A stretch of 6,607 bases of DNA from Microcaldota archaeon (lineage in GTDB: Archaea; Micrarchaeota; Micrarchaeia; Micrarchaeales; Micrarchaeaceae): positions 1 to 6,607 of the forward strand of contig JAKASM010000019.1 in the NCBI GenBank assembly GCA_021819045.1. The letters are read 5' to 3'. The translations under genes were made by a program, and so were the position numbers. Below are positions 1 through 4,524 of this stretch, in pieces (position 1 is the first letter of the stretch; each line of letters opens with the position of its first letter). The notes beneath the pieces were generated by a model that made no database searches, was not told the DNA's origin, and saw only the letters and a list, made by a program, of their open reading frames with translations.

Positions 1-294
1 ATCCTTTGCGATTCTGCCTTTTATTTCAACTGAAGCCTCTATATAAACCGGTCTATCCAAAAGTTTGGACGGAATCACCGCCTGGATCACTCCTGTGGAA
101 TCTCTCACAACTACAAAAGATTCGTTGGCGTGCTCTCTCTTTCTCCACACCCAACCAAGTATTGAGACCTTTTTCCCTACGTTTTTTTCATTTAAAAGGT
201 CGCGTATAAAGACCTTTTTGCCTTCATCAAGTTGCACACTCGATATTTTGCCTCCTACAGTTGCAGTTTCTTTTGAGCTAGCTTTCTTTGGCAT
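1..294 (-). CDS. asnS: Asparaginyl-tRNA synthetase, N-terminal part (runs off the left edge)
   Basis: Reading the minus strand from the ATG at 294-292 gives 98 uninterrupted codons to the window edge. After a lysine-rich leader of about 25 residues comes an OB-fold anticodon-binding domain. Residues 47-54 read GWVWRKRE and residues 63-73 read VRDSTGVIQAV, the signature of the class II AsnRS/AspRS group. The RDSTG-IQAV form fits AsnRS better than archaeal AspRS, which usually has RD-DG-VQ. The enzyme charges tRNA(Asn) with asparagine in the cytoplasm. The catalytic class II domain lies outside the window, so Asn versus Asp specificity is inferred from the OB fold alone. It is transcribed divergently from the VOC remnant, and several AT-rich boxes between 304 and 371 could serve as its promoter. 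I cannot choose among them. Confidence 0.78.
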   Translation of the reverse strand, partial: MPKKASSKETATVGGKISSVQLDEGKKVFIRDLLNEKNVGKKVSILGWVWRKREHANESFVVVRDSTGVIQAVIPSKLLDRPVYIEASVEIKGRIAKD

Positions 295-400
295 TTTATC
301 CCTGCTATTTAATCTTGTTTAGTAATAAAAGGCTTGTCTATAATTTACTTTGTTCAGGCAATAATATAAATTCTCTTTTTCCTATAATCCGTGTGGTATA
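295..400. promoter_or_regulatory. AT-rich divergent intergenic region with TATA-like boxes
   Basis: This 106-bp spacer separates the divergent asnS and VOC-remnant genes. On the plus strand, AATATAAAT at 363-371 lies about 30 bp before the ATG at 401, so transcription would start almost at the ATG (leaderless or nearly so). On the minus strand, 321-332 (CCTTTTATTACT) and 335-346 (AAATTATAGAC) are TATA-like and correctly placed for asnS, with predicted leaders of about 7 and 20 nt. No palindromic operator stands out. The assignments rest only on base composition and spacing. Confidence 0.45.
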
Positions 401-710
401 ATGATTGACGGCTATACAGATGTCGCCGTAGTGGTCTCAGACGCGCAGAAGGCAAAGAATTGGTATGTTGAAAAGTTAGGTTTTAAGGTCGTGCTCGAGA
501 AGGGCCATGCTATATGCGTAAGCCCGAATTTTGAAGACCCAGACCTAAGAACGAGATTGCCAACGCTTTGGTCAAGAAGTTACGTTCAGCGAGCCGCCTA
601 GAGACGAAGATGGTTATAAGATGGCAAAGTTTCTTGATATGGACGGAAACGAGTACTGGCTTTTTGAAAGCAGCACTGCGAAAAACGTATTGGACGAAGC
701 AGTCCAGTGA
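401..710 (+). pseudogene. Degraded VOC (glyoxalase/bleomycin-resistance) family gene
   Basis: The ATG at 401 opens a typical vicinal-oxygen-chelate N-terminal half, with DVAVVVSDAQKAKNWYVEKL followed by GFKVVLEKGHAICVSP. The frame then drifts into unrelated residues and stops at 599-601. The C-terminal half of the fold is found in another frame at about 579-710, ending at the TGA at 708-710: VTFSEPPRDEDGYKMAKFLD and then MDGNEYWLFES, matching the usual ...DPDGNEYWL ending. A short helix-like piece, KNEIANALVKKL, lies in the third frame at 547-582. The gene is therefore patched across three frames, consistent with single-base deletions near 546 and 579. The reconstructed product is only about 100 residues, against 120-130 for the family, and the strands between SP and the FED-PDL segment appear to be missing. 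Members are metal-dependent enzymes or resistance proteins; the substrate cannot be told. Sequencing error is possible but would not explain the missing central strands. Confidence 0.68.
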
Positions 711-714
711 ATGT

Positions 715-802
715 GGGCGCGTAGCTCAGCTTGGATAGAGCGATGTCCTCCTAATGTTTTGGAGGCAGACATAGGCCGCGGGTTCAAATCCCGCCGCGCC
801 CG
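715..802 (+). tRNA. tRNA-Arg(CCT) with a 13-nt intron
   Basis: The cloverleaf folds cleanly. The acceptor stem pairs 715-721 (GGGCGCG) with 795-801 (CGCGCCC) over seven Watson-Crick pairs. The D stem is GCTC/GAGC (724-727/738-741), the anticodon stem is ATGTC/GACAT (743-747/768-772) and the T arm is GCGGG-TTCAAAT-CCCGC (778-794). The discriminator is G802 and CCA is not encoded. The anticodon loop spans 20 nt. Removing 754-766 leaves the loop CTCCTAA with anticodon CCT at 750-752, which reads the arginine codon AGG. AGG is common in the neighbouring genes. It starts 5 nt after the end of the VOC remnant. The upstream box AAAAACGTATT at 681-691 is only a weak TATA candidate. Confidence 0.93.
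754..766 (+). other. tRNA-Arg intron, position 37/38, relaxed bulge-helix-bulge
   Basis: The loop bases CTCC (748-751) pair with GGAG (761-764) to make the 4-bp central helix next to the anticodon stem. This leaves a 3-nt bulge T-A^A (752-754) and a 3-nt bulge G-C^A (765-767). Archaeal tRNA-splicing endonuclease cuts after the second base of each bulge, which places the exon joints at 753/754 and 766/767, between nucleotides 37 and 38. The intron side has no inner stem; the helix is closed directly by a 9-nt loop, so this is the relaxed bulge-helix-loop form. Thirteen nucleotides is close to the shortest introns known in archaeal tRNAs. Confidence 0.85.
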
Positions 803-840
803 ATTATCTGGCAGCAATTACCAACCAAAAACTTCAAAAC

Positions 841-850
841 CTTTATTATG
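841..850 (+). promoter_or_regulatory. TATA-like box upstream of the DsbA-like gene
   Basis: CTTTATTATG resembles the archaeal TATA element. It would place transcription start near 870-875, about 20 nt before the chosen TTG start and upstream of its ribosome binding site. It also contains the in-frame ATG at 848, which argues that this ATG is not the translation start. Confidence 0.5.
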
Positions 851-884
851 TTTTCGCATCAAACACTATTTATTGAAAAAAATC

Positions 885-891
885 GGGGTGA
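885..891 (+). promoter_or_regulatory. Shine-Dalgarno site that sets the TTG-896 start
   Basis: GGGGTGA matches the archaeal 16S anti-Shine-Dalgarno complement (GGTGA core) and lies four bases before the in-frame TTG at 896-898. It favours that TTG over the upstream ATG at 848, which has no such site. Confidence 0.65.
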
Positions 892-895
892 GCCA

Positions 896-1951
896 TTGGC
901 AAAAAGGCAAAGCGAAAAAAAAGTAAAGCAGGAACCAGTATTCATAGTGAAGCCAGCGCTGAAGCATGGTGGCCTTGATTATCTTCACATATCACTGATG
1001 GCGCTCGTTATTATACTGATAGCGCTTGCCTTTTCGCTTTCGTTATTCAAACCAAATTCTATAATACGCAACTGCCAGTACGGAATACTCAACGGCACAT
1101 GCATCCAGCCAAAATACAACTCAAGCCAGGCAATAGCAGAAGCAGGCAAAATACTGGCAAGCTATTCTTTTGTGAACTCGTCGCTTTCTCTGCTGCCTTA
1201 CTATTCCGAGCCAAACAAAGCTAACGCATCATACCTTCCAAATCTAAATGAATGGCTGGTTACCGTTCCTTACATAGATCCTCTGGCAAACAATAGAGTG
1301 TTTAACATCTCTTTCATGCTGTCTGGAAGCAATCTTTCCCTTTCAAGCTCTTACCTGCAGAGCATAAACCCAAAGGTGCAAGGCAACAATACGGTTGTAT
1401 CACTAGGAACGGTTGAGCTGGGAGGGAAGGTATACTGCCAGACCGCCCCTCCGATACCTATCTACTACATAACCGACCCTTATGCTCCAGGAGCGTTTTC
1501 AGGATTGGCAAAGGCCATAAACCTGTCGTCAATGTACCCTGGCAAGCTCAATATAAGCTACGATTTCATATTTACAAACTATTCTGCAAGGTGGTATCCA
1601 GGCTACGGTGTACTTCAGACGCAGGCCATAGGCAACTACCTGTTCTGCGCAGCTGCACAGAAGAGGCTTGCACAGTTCTCAGCAAATGTGACAAAATTAT
1701 TTGATGGGAGGCCTCTCCCGAACGACACGCTCTACCAGACCGCAATAGGCTCAGGCCTTAATCCCACATCGCTGAATGCATGCCTTGCAAACAGCACAAC
1801 CTCCCTAGACTACCAGGCAAAGCTTGCAGGTTTCTACAATGTTGTATCCACCCCTCAGATCATAGTGGACTGCAGGTATTCCACAATACCAGAGACTTCC
1901 GGCAATGCAATAAATTATACGCTAAGCGTGATAAATACTTCAAGCAAATAA
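896..1951 (+). CDS. Membrane-anchored extracytoplasmic DsbA/thioredoxin-fold-like protein lacking the CxxC
   Basis: From the TTG the product is 351 residues. A basic N-terminal tail (1-24) precedes one membrane helix (about 30-51), leaving a large outside domain. This domain carries about 15 N-X-S/T sequons from residue 66 onward, as expected for a heavily N-glycosylated archaeal surface protein. The region 186-330 resembles a DsbA-type thioredoxin fold. A strand IPIYYITD leads into DPYAPGAF (194-201), where active enzymes have DxxCPxC, so both catalytic cysteines are replaced (A197-P-G-A200). A helical insert follows, then LNACL (293-297), then VVSTPQIIVD (316-325), which fits the cis-proline loop (T319-P320). 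Cysteines at 60, 69, 181, 251, 296 and 326 could form structural disulfides. A redox-inactive chaperone, assembly or binding role is an inference. The family call is by motif order only. The stop TAA at 1949-1951 lies 11 nt before the next start. Confidence 0.6.
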   Translation: MAKRQSEKKVKQEPVFIVKPALKHGGLDYLHISLMALVIILIALAFSLSLFKPNSIIRNCQYGILNGTCIQPKYNSSQAIAEAGKILASYSFVNSSLSLLPYYSEPNKANASYLPNLNEWLVTVPYIDPLANNRVFNISFMLSGSNLSLSSSYLQSINPKVQGNNTVVSLGTVELGGKVYCQTAPPIPIYYITDPYAPGAFSGLAKAINLSSMYPGKLNISYDFIFTNYSARWYPGYGVLQTQAIGNYLFCAAAQKRLAQFSANVTKLFDGRPLPNDTLYQTAIGSGLNPTSLNACLANSTTSLDYQAKLAGFYNVVSTPQIIVDCRYSTIPETSGNAINYTLSVINTSSK

Positions 1952-1962
1952 TGAATGGTTGA

Positions 1963-2436
1963 TTGGCGCATATAATAGTAGGAATAGACCCAGGGAAAAC
2001 ATCTGCAATAGCGTGCCTTGCTCTTGACGGCAGGCTTATCCTTGCAGTGCACAAGAGCGGCGCGGGATTGGAGTGGATGGTCAGTCAGATCCGCGAAATA
2101 GGCACTCCGTCAGTCATAGCAACAGATAAGAAGCGCCCGAGTTCAATAGCTAGGAAGCTGAATTCAATATTCAATTCAAGGCTTGTATTCCCGCAGAATG
2201 ACATCTCTATAGAAGAGAAAAGGAGGATGTCAAAAGGCACAGGCATCAAAAACCCCCATGAAAGGGACGCATACTCTGCAGCTTTGAAGGCATACAACGC
2301 CATGGCGAACAAGCTGAACCAGGCAGAGCACATATCAAGGGAGATGAAGGTGTATGACACGGATTCAATAAAGGCAAAGGTGTTTAACAAGTATTCTATA
2401 AGCGAGGCCATACATGGCAAAAAAGCAAACCGATGA
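1963..2436 (+). CDS. DUF460 family RuvC/RNase H-like protein, short stand-alone form
   Basis: The 157-residue product opens with MAHIIVGIDPGKTSAIACLA. This is the first strand of an RNase H/RuvC-like fold with the acidic residue D9. Further family features are VIATDKKRPSSIARKLNSIF (51-70, with D55), SIEEKRRM (82-89, with E84/E85) and NPHERDAYSAALKAY (97-111, with H99 and D102). This order matches the archaeal DUF460 domain, which in many euryarchaea is part of a much longer, coiled-coil-containing protein. Here only the domain and a short basic tail (about 120-157) exist. The candidate metal ligands are all present, so nuclease or resolvase activity is possible, but function is not established for the family. 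The start is TTG at 1963, supported by GGTTGA just upstream and by the match beginning at residue 3. It follows the preceding gene by 11 nt and is probably co-transcribed. Confidence 0.75.
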   Translation: MAHIIVGIDPGKTSAIACLALDGRLILAVHKSGAGLEWMVSQIREIGTPSVIATDKKRPSSIARKLNSIFNSRLVFPQNDISIEEKRRMSKGTGIKNPHERDAYSAALKAYNAMANKLNQAEHISREMKVYDTDSIKAKVFNKYSISEAIHGKKANR

Positions 2437-2464
2437 CGCAAAGCGATAAAAAGGGCGCCATCTG

Positions 2465-2473
2465 AATATAATC
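2465..2473 (+). promoter_or_regulatory. Possible TATA box before the 263-residue orphan
   Basis: AATATAATC lies about 30 bp before the TTG at 2502 in the 65-bp gap after the DUF460 gene. It would place a transcript start near 2494, just ahead of the weak AGTGAT ribosome-binding-like site. Read-through from the upstream gene is equally possible. Confidence 0.3.
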
Positions 2474-2501
2474 CACATCAAGTAGGGCGACCAGTGATAG
2501 A

Positions 2502-3293
2502 TTGATCAGGCAGAAGCAGCCTCAGGCAAGGCATAATAGGCGCAAGGCAGACTCGACCTCAATAAGAAAAGGAATAAGCAGGCTGCCGCTTAAGAGCCTC
2601 CACTATGCAATATCATACCTTATGCTAGATCCTTGCTCCGCCAAGGCCAGAAGCGGCACCTCCGAAGCCAGAAGGCTGGCAACAATAGCAAGGCACAAAG
2701 CCGCAATTGAAAGCATCCTGTCAGACGCTTCCGATTCGCATACTAAAGAGGCAATCCATTCAAAAATCACATCGGCCGCAAATTCCTACGTTGGGTTCTT
2801 CTACTCGATAGACGAAGCTGCAAGGAAAGCATTCATAGACCGCGCTGACAAAAGCACGATGTCGGACAGGATACCAAAGAAAAACAACCTAATACTTATC
2901 CCTGCAATCATGGCGAGCAGAGGGGAGAGAAGAAGTAGGGCGATGGCGCAGCTTTTAAGGTGGCTGTACTCCGCTCCGCTTGTTTTCTTGCAGAAGAGCT
3001 CCAAGACCGCAATGCACATAGAGCTTCTGCAGCAGTCTATAGGATTGAAAGACATAGCGGACAGCTCTATGAAAAGGCTCTCTCTCACTATGAATCAGCT
3101 CGACTCCGCCATAGAGAGGATAATGGGGGGCGGATTCAGGTTTGAAGAAGACAGCATGCTTGCAGACATTGCAGTGAACGAGATAGTCGCCATCTCAGAG
3201 GCAGAGAGGCTTTCAATAGCGGATTTCATATCCGAAAAGCTTTACGCCAGCGAACTCTACGGAGACAAAGCGGTAAGAATGATAAGGAAGTAG
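2502..3293 (+). CDS. Basic, mostly helical protein of unknown function
   Basis: I do not recognise this 263-residue protein. The frame is closed upstream by TAA at 2469-2471, and TTG at 2502 is the only plausible start near the beginning. A weak AGTGAT site lies three bases before it. The first 33 residues are strongly basic (RQKQ, RHNRRK, RKG, RLPLK) and could bind nucleic acid. The rest looks helical, with a basic cluster ASRGERRSRAMAQLLRWLY (138-156), an amphipathic region LQQSIGLKDIADSSMKRLSL (176-195) and an acidic C-terminal third (EEDSMLADIAVNEIVAISEAE). There is no signal peptide, membrane segment or cysteine pair. Codon use (AGG, ATA, GCA) matches the neighbours, so it is a real gene. 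Its place behind the DUF460 gene suggests a shared nucleic-acid role, which is inference only. Confidence 0.6.
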   Translation: MIRQKQPQARHNRRKADSTSIRKGISRLPLKSLHYAISYLMLDPCSAKARSGTSEARRLATIARHKAAIESILSDASDSHTKEAIHSKITSAANSYVGFFYSIDEAARKAFIDRADKSTMSDRIPKKNNLILIPAIMASRGERRSRAMAQLLRWLYSAPLVFLQKSSKTAMHIELLQQSIGLKDIADSSMKRLSLTMNQLDSAIERIMGGGFRFEEDSMLADIAVNEIVAISEAERLSIADFISEKLYASELYGDKAVRMIRK

Positions 3294-3302
3294 CTTAATA
3301 TG
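3294..3302 (+). promoter_or_regulatory. TATA box for tRNA-Glu
   Basis: CTTAATATG begins directly after the stop codon of the preceding gene. Its centre is about 28 bp upstream of the mature 5' end of tRNA-Glu at 3326, the spacing expected for an archaeal tRNA promoter with a very short leader. Confidence 0.55.
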
Positions 3303-3325
3303 TATCTGAGCAATCTTTATCTAGG

Positions 3326-3403
3326 GCTCCGATCGTCTAGCTCGGTCAAGGACACGGCCCTCTCAAGGCTGAAACTCGGGTTCAAATCCCGATCGGAGCA
3401 CCA
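3326..3403 (+). tRNA. tRNA-Glu(CTC), CCA encoded
   Basis: The acceptor stem pairs GCTCCGA (3326-3332) with TCGGAGC (3393-3399). The D stem is GTCT/GGAC (3335-3338/3350-3353). The anticodon stem is CGGCC/GGCTG with one G-T pair (3355-3359/3367-3371), the loop is CTCTCAA with anticodon CTC (3362-3364), and the T arm is TCGGG-TTCAAAT-CCCGA (3376-3392). Discriminator A3400 is followed by genomic CCA (3401-3403). No intron is present. It decodes GAG. Charged tRNA(Glu) is also the substrate of glutamyl-tRNA reductase, encoded 2 kb downstream on the same strand. Confidence 0.94.
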
Positions 3404-3416
3404 AACTTTTACATCA

Positions 3417-3427
3417 CTTTTATAAAC
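3417..3427 (+). promoter_or_regulatory. TATA box for the ABM-domain gene
   Basis: CTTTTATAAAC is a good archaeal TATA match 35-45 bp before the TTG at 3462. It places transcription start near 3447, so the AGGTG site would be inside a short leader. The T-rich stretch from 3407 to 3421 that it overlaps may also end the tRNA-Glu transcript. Confidence 0.55.
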
Positions 3428-3451
3428 ATTTTCTGAGATAAGATAGCACTC

Positions 3452-3456
3452 AGGTG
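3452..3456 (+). promoter_or_regulatory. Ribosome binding site for TTG-3462
   Basis: AGGTG sits five bases before the TTG at 3462-3464. No in-frame ATG occurs before residue 27, in the middle of the domain, so this site decides the start. Confidence 0.6.
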
Positions 3457-3461
3457 TCTCT

Positions 3462-3761
3462 TTGATAAATGTGGGTTTATATTACAGAGTTAAAAACGGA
3501 AAGGAAGAAGAGTTTGAGGCTACATTCAAAAATGTGATAATGTACCTCTCAACCTCGGTACCCGGCTTTAAAGGTGCAAAGCTTTACAAAGAGGTTTCAA
3601 ATGCACAGGAGTATATGATATACAGTGAATGGGAGAGTACGGATGCATTTGCCGCTTTTATGAAAAGCAGGGAATTTTCTGACACAATAGCAAAAGGCAA
3701 AGAAATAATTGACGGAATGCCCCGCCACAAGATATTCAAAGGGGTAGAAGAAGCTGATTGA
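3462..3761 (+). CDS. ABM-domain (antibiotic biosynthesis monooxygenase/heme-monooxygenase-like) protein
   Basis: This 99-residue protein is a single dimeric ferredoxin-like ABM fold. The first strand and turn are YYRVKNGKEEEFEATF (7-22), followed by VPGFKGAKLYKEV (33-45), YMIYSEWESTDAFAAFMKS (51-69) and GMPRHKIFKG (85-94). The EW-S-AF--F--S pattern is the family core. ABM proteins include quinol monooxygenases and heme-degrading enzymes, and the fold also occurs fused to the chlorite-dismutase domain in haloarchaeal PitA. Here it is a separate gene 40 bp upstream of hemQ, which suggests a partner of HemQ or a heme-handling protein. The canonical Asn/Trp/His set of IsdG-type heme oxygenases is not evident, so heme degradation is not supported by the sequence alone. 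Confidence 0.8.
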   Translation: MINVGLYYRVKNGKEEEFEATFKNVIMYLSTSVPGFKGAKLYKEVSNAQEYMIYSEWESTDAFAAFMKSREFSDTIAKGKEIIDGMPRHKIFKGVEEAD

Positions 3762-3773
3762 CAGCGCAGCTGG

Positions 3774-3782
3774 ATTTATAAC
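3774..3782 (+). promoter_or_regulatory. TATA box before hemQ
   Basis: ATTTATAAC lies in the 40-bp gap after the ABM gene, with its centre about 24 bp before the hemQ ATG at 3802. This spacing predicts a leaderless or nearly leaderless mRNA, so hemQ-hemH-hemA could be transcribed independently of the ABM gene. Confidence 0.5.
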
Positions 3783-3801
3783 ATAGGATCAAAGTGGAAT
3801 A

Positions 3802-4497
3802 ATGGGCAATAATCCCACATTTGTTCAATTTGCAATCCTCAAAGTAAATGACGAGTGGAGACTTCTACCTTTAGCAGAAAGAAAAAATCAAACCGCAGAA
3901 CTTGAAACCGCAATGACAGCGCTTGGAGACAAGAATATAGCATATTATACTTGCAGTAATATTGAGTCTGATGCAGACTTGATCATCCTTTTGGTGACAA
4001 ACCGCATAGAAGACAACCAAAATATAATAGGCACCATCCTTAACTCTGGCCTAGGGAAGCATATGTCTCTAAAAACTTCCCTTATAGGTTTAATAATGGA
4101 GTCTGAATACGTAAAACATCATGACATGCAGGCGCAATCCATATCTGCTGCAAGGTCAAGCAGGTACATAATCATATACCCATTTACCAAAACTGCAGGG
4201 TGGTACCTAGAAAACCCCGATAGGAGAAAAATTATGATGTTAGAACATATAAAAATAGGAAAAGGATTTAAGGGGGTAAAACAAATGCTACTCAATTCCT
4301 TTGGCATTGATGATCAAGATTTTGTGGTCGCATACGAAACAAACGATTTGATGGAATTTAGCAGACTTGTTAAAGCGCTGCGCCACACAAAGGCCAGAGG
4401 GTATACCCTAAGCGACACCCCGGTGTATGTGGGGATCAAAAATAGCATCGAGGAGTCACTAAAAACGATAAGCGGCATAAAGTTCAGCAAAGGTTGA
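3802..4497 (+). CDS. hemQ: HemQ, chlorite-dismutase-family coproheme decarboxylase
   Basis: The 231-residue product has the two-lobed chlorite dismutase fold. In the N-terminal lobe FVQFAILKVNDEWRLLPLAE (7-26) and ESDADLIILLV (55-65) match the family. In the C-terminal lobe RYIIIYPFTKTAGWYLENPD (121-140) aligns with the YPMSK...WY segment that holds the HemQ radical tyrosine (Y126 here). MMLEHIKIGKGFKGVKQMLL (145-164) carries the expected proximal heme ligand H149, and Q161 falls about where HemQ has its distal Gln; true chlorite dismutases have Arg there. The Gln argues for coproheme decarboxylase rather than chlorite-degrading activity. HemQ uses peroxide to decarboxylate two propionates of coproheme III, giving heme b. 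The linker is one residue shorter than in Bacillus between H149 and Q161. It is followed after 27 bp by the ferrochelatase, its direct upstream enzyme. Confidence 0.88.
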   Translation: MGNNPTFVQFAILKVNDEWRLLPLAERKNQTAELETAMTALGDKNIAYYTCSNIESDADLIILLVTNRIEDNQNIIGTILNSGLGKHMSLKTSLIGLIMESEYVKHHDMQAQSISAARSSRYIIIYPFTKTAGWYLENPDRRKIMMLEHIKIGKGFKGVKQMLLNSFGIDDQDFVVAYETNDLMEFSRLVKALRHTKARGYTLSDTPVYVGIKNSIEESLKTISGIKFSKG

Positions 4498-4514
4498 ATC
4501 AAGCAAACGCTAAA

Positions 4515-4519
4515 TGGTG
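4515..4519 (+). promoter_or_regulatory. Ribosome binding site for hemH at TTG-4525
   Basis: TGGTG lies five bases before the TTG at 4525-4527. The alternative ATG at 4514 runs into TAG after five codons, so TTG is the credible start. No separate promoter is visible in the 27-bp gap, which supports co-transcription with hemQ. Confidence 0.5.
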
Positions 4520-4524
4520 TTCTT

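Noticed and set aside
6..322. Two short plus-strand open frames
   Set aside because: They are antisense to the clearly recognisable asnS N-terminal domain and have no family resemblance of their own.
848..895. Upstream ATG (848) as the start of the DsbA-like protein
   Set aside because: The ATG lies inside the likely TATA box and has no ribosome binding site, whereas TTG-896 follows GGGGTGA and gives a typical basic N-terminus.
614..926. Open frames on both strands running through the tRNA-Arg region
   Set aside because: They translate a structured tRNA and the pseudogene tail, so they are shadows rather than genes.
2085..2441. 118-codon hydrophobic frame on the minus strand
   Set aside because: It is exactly antisense to the DUF460 gene, and its hydrophobicity follows from reading that gene's codons in reverse.
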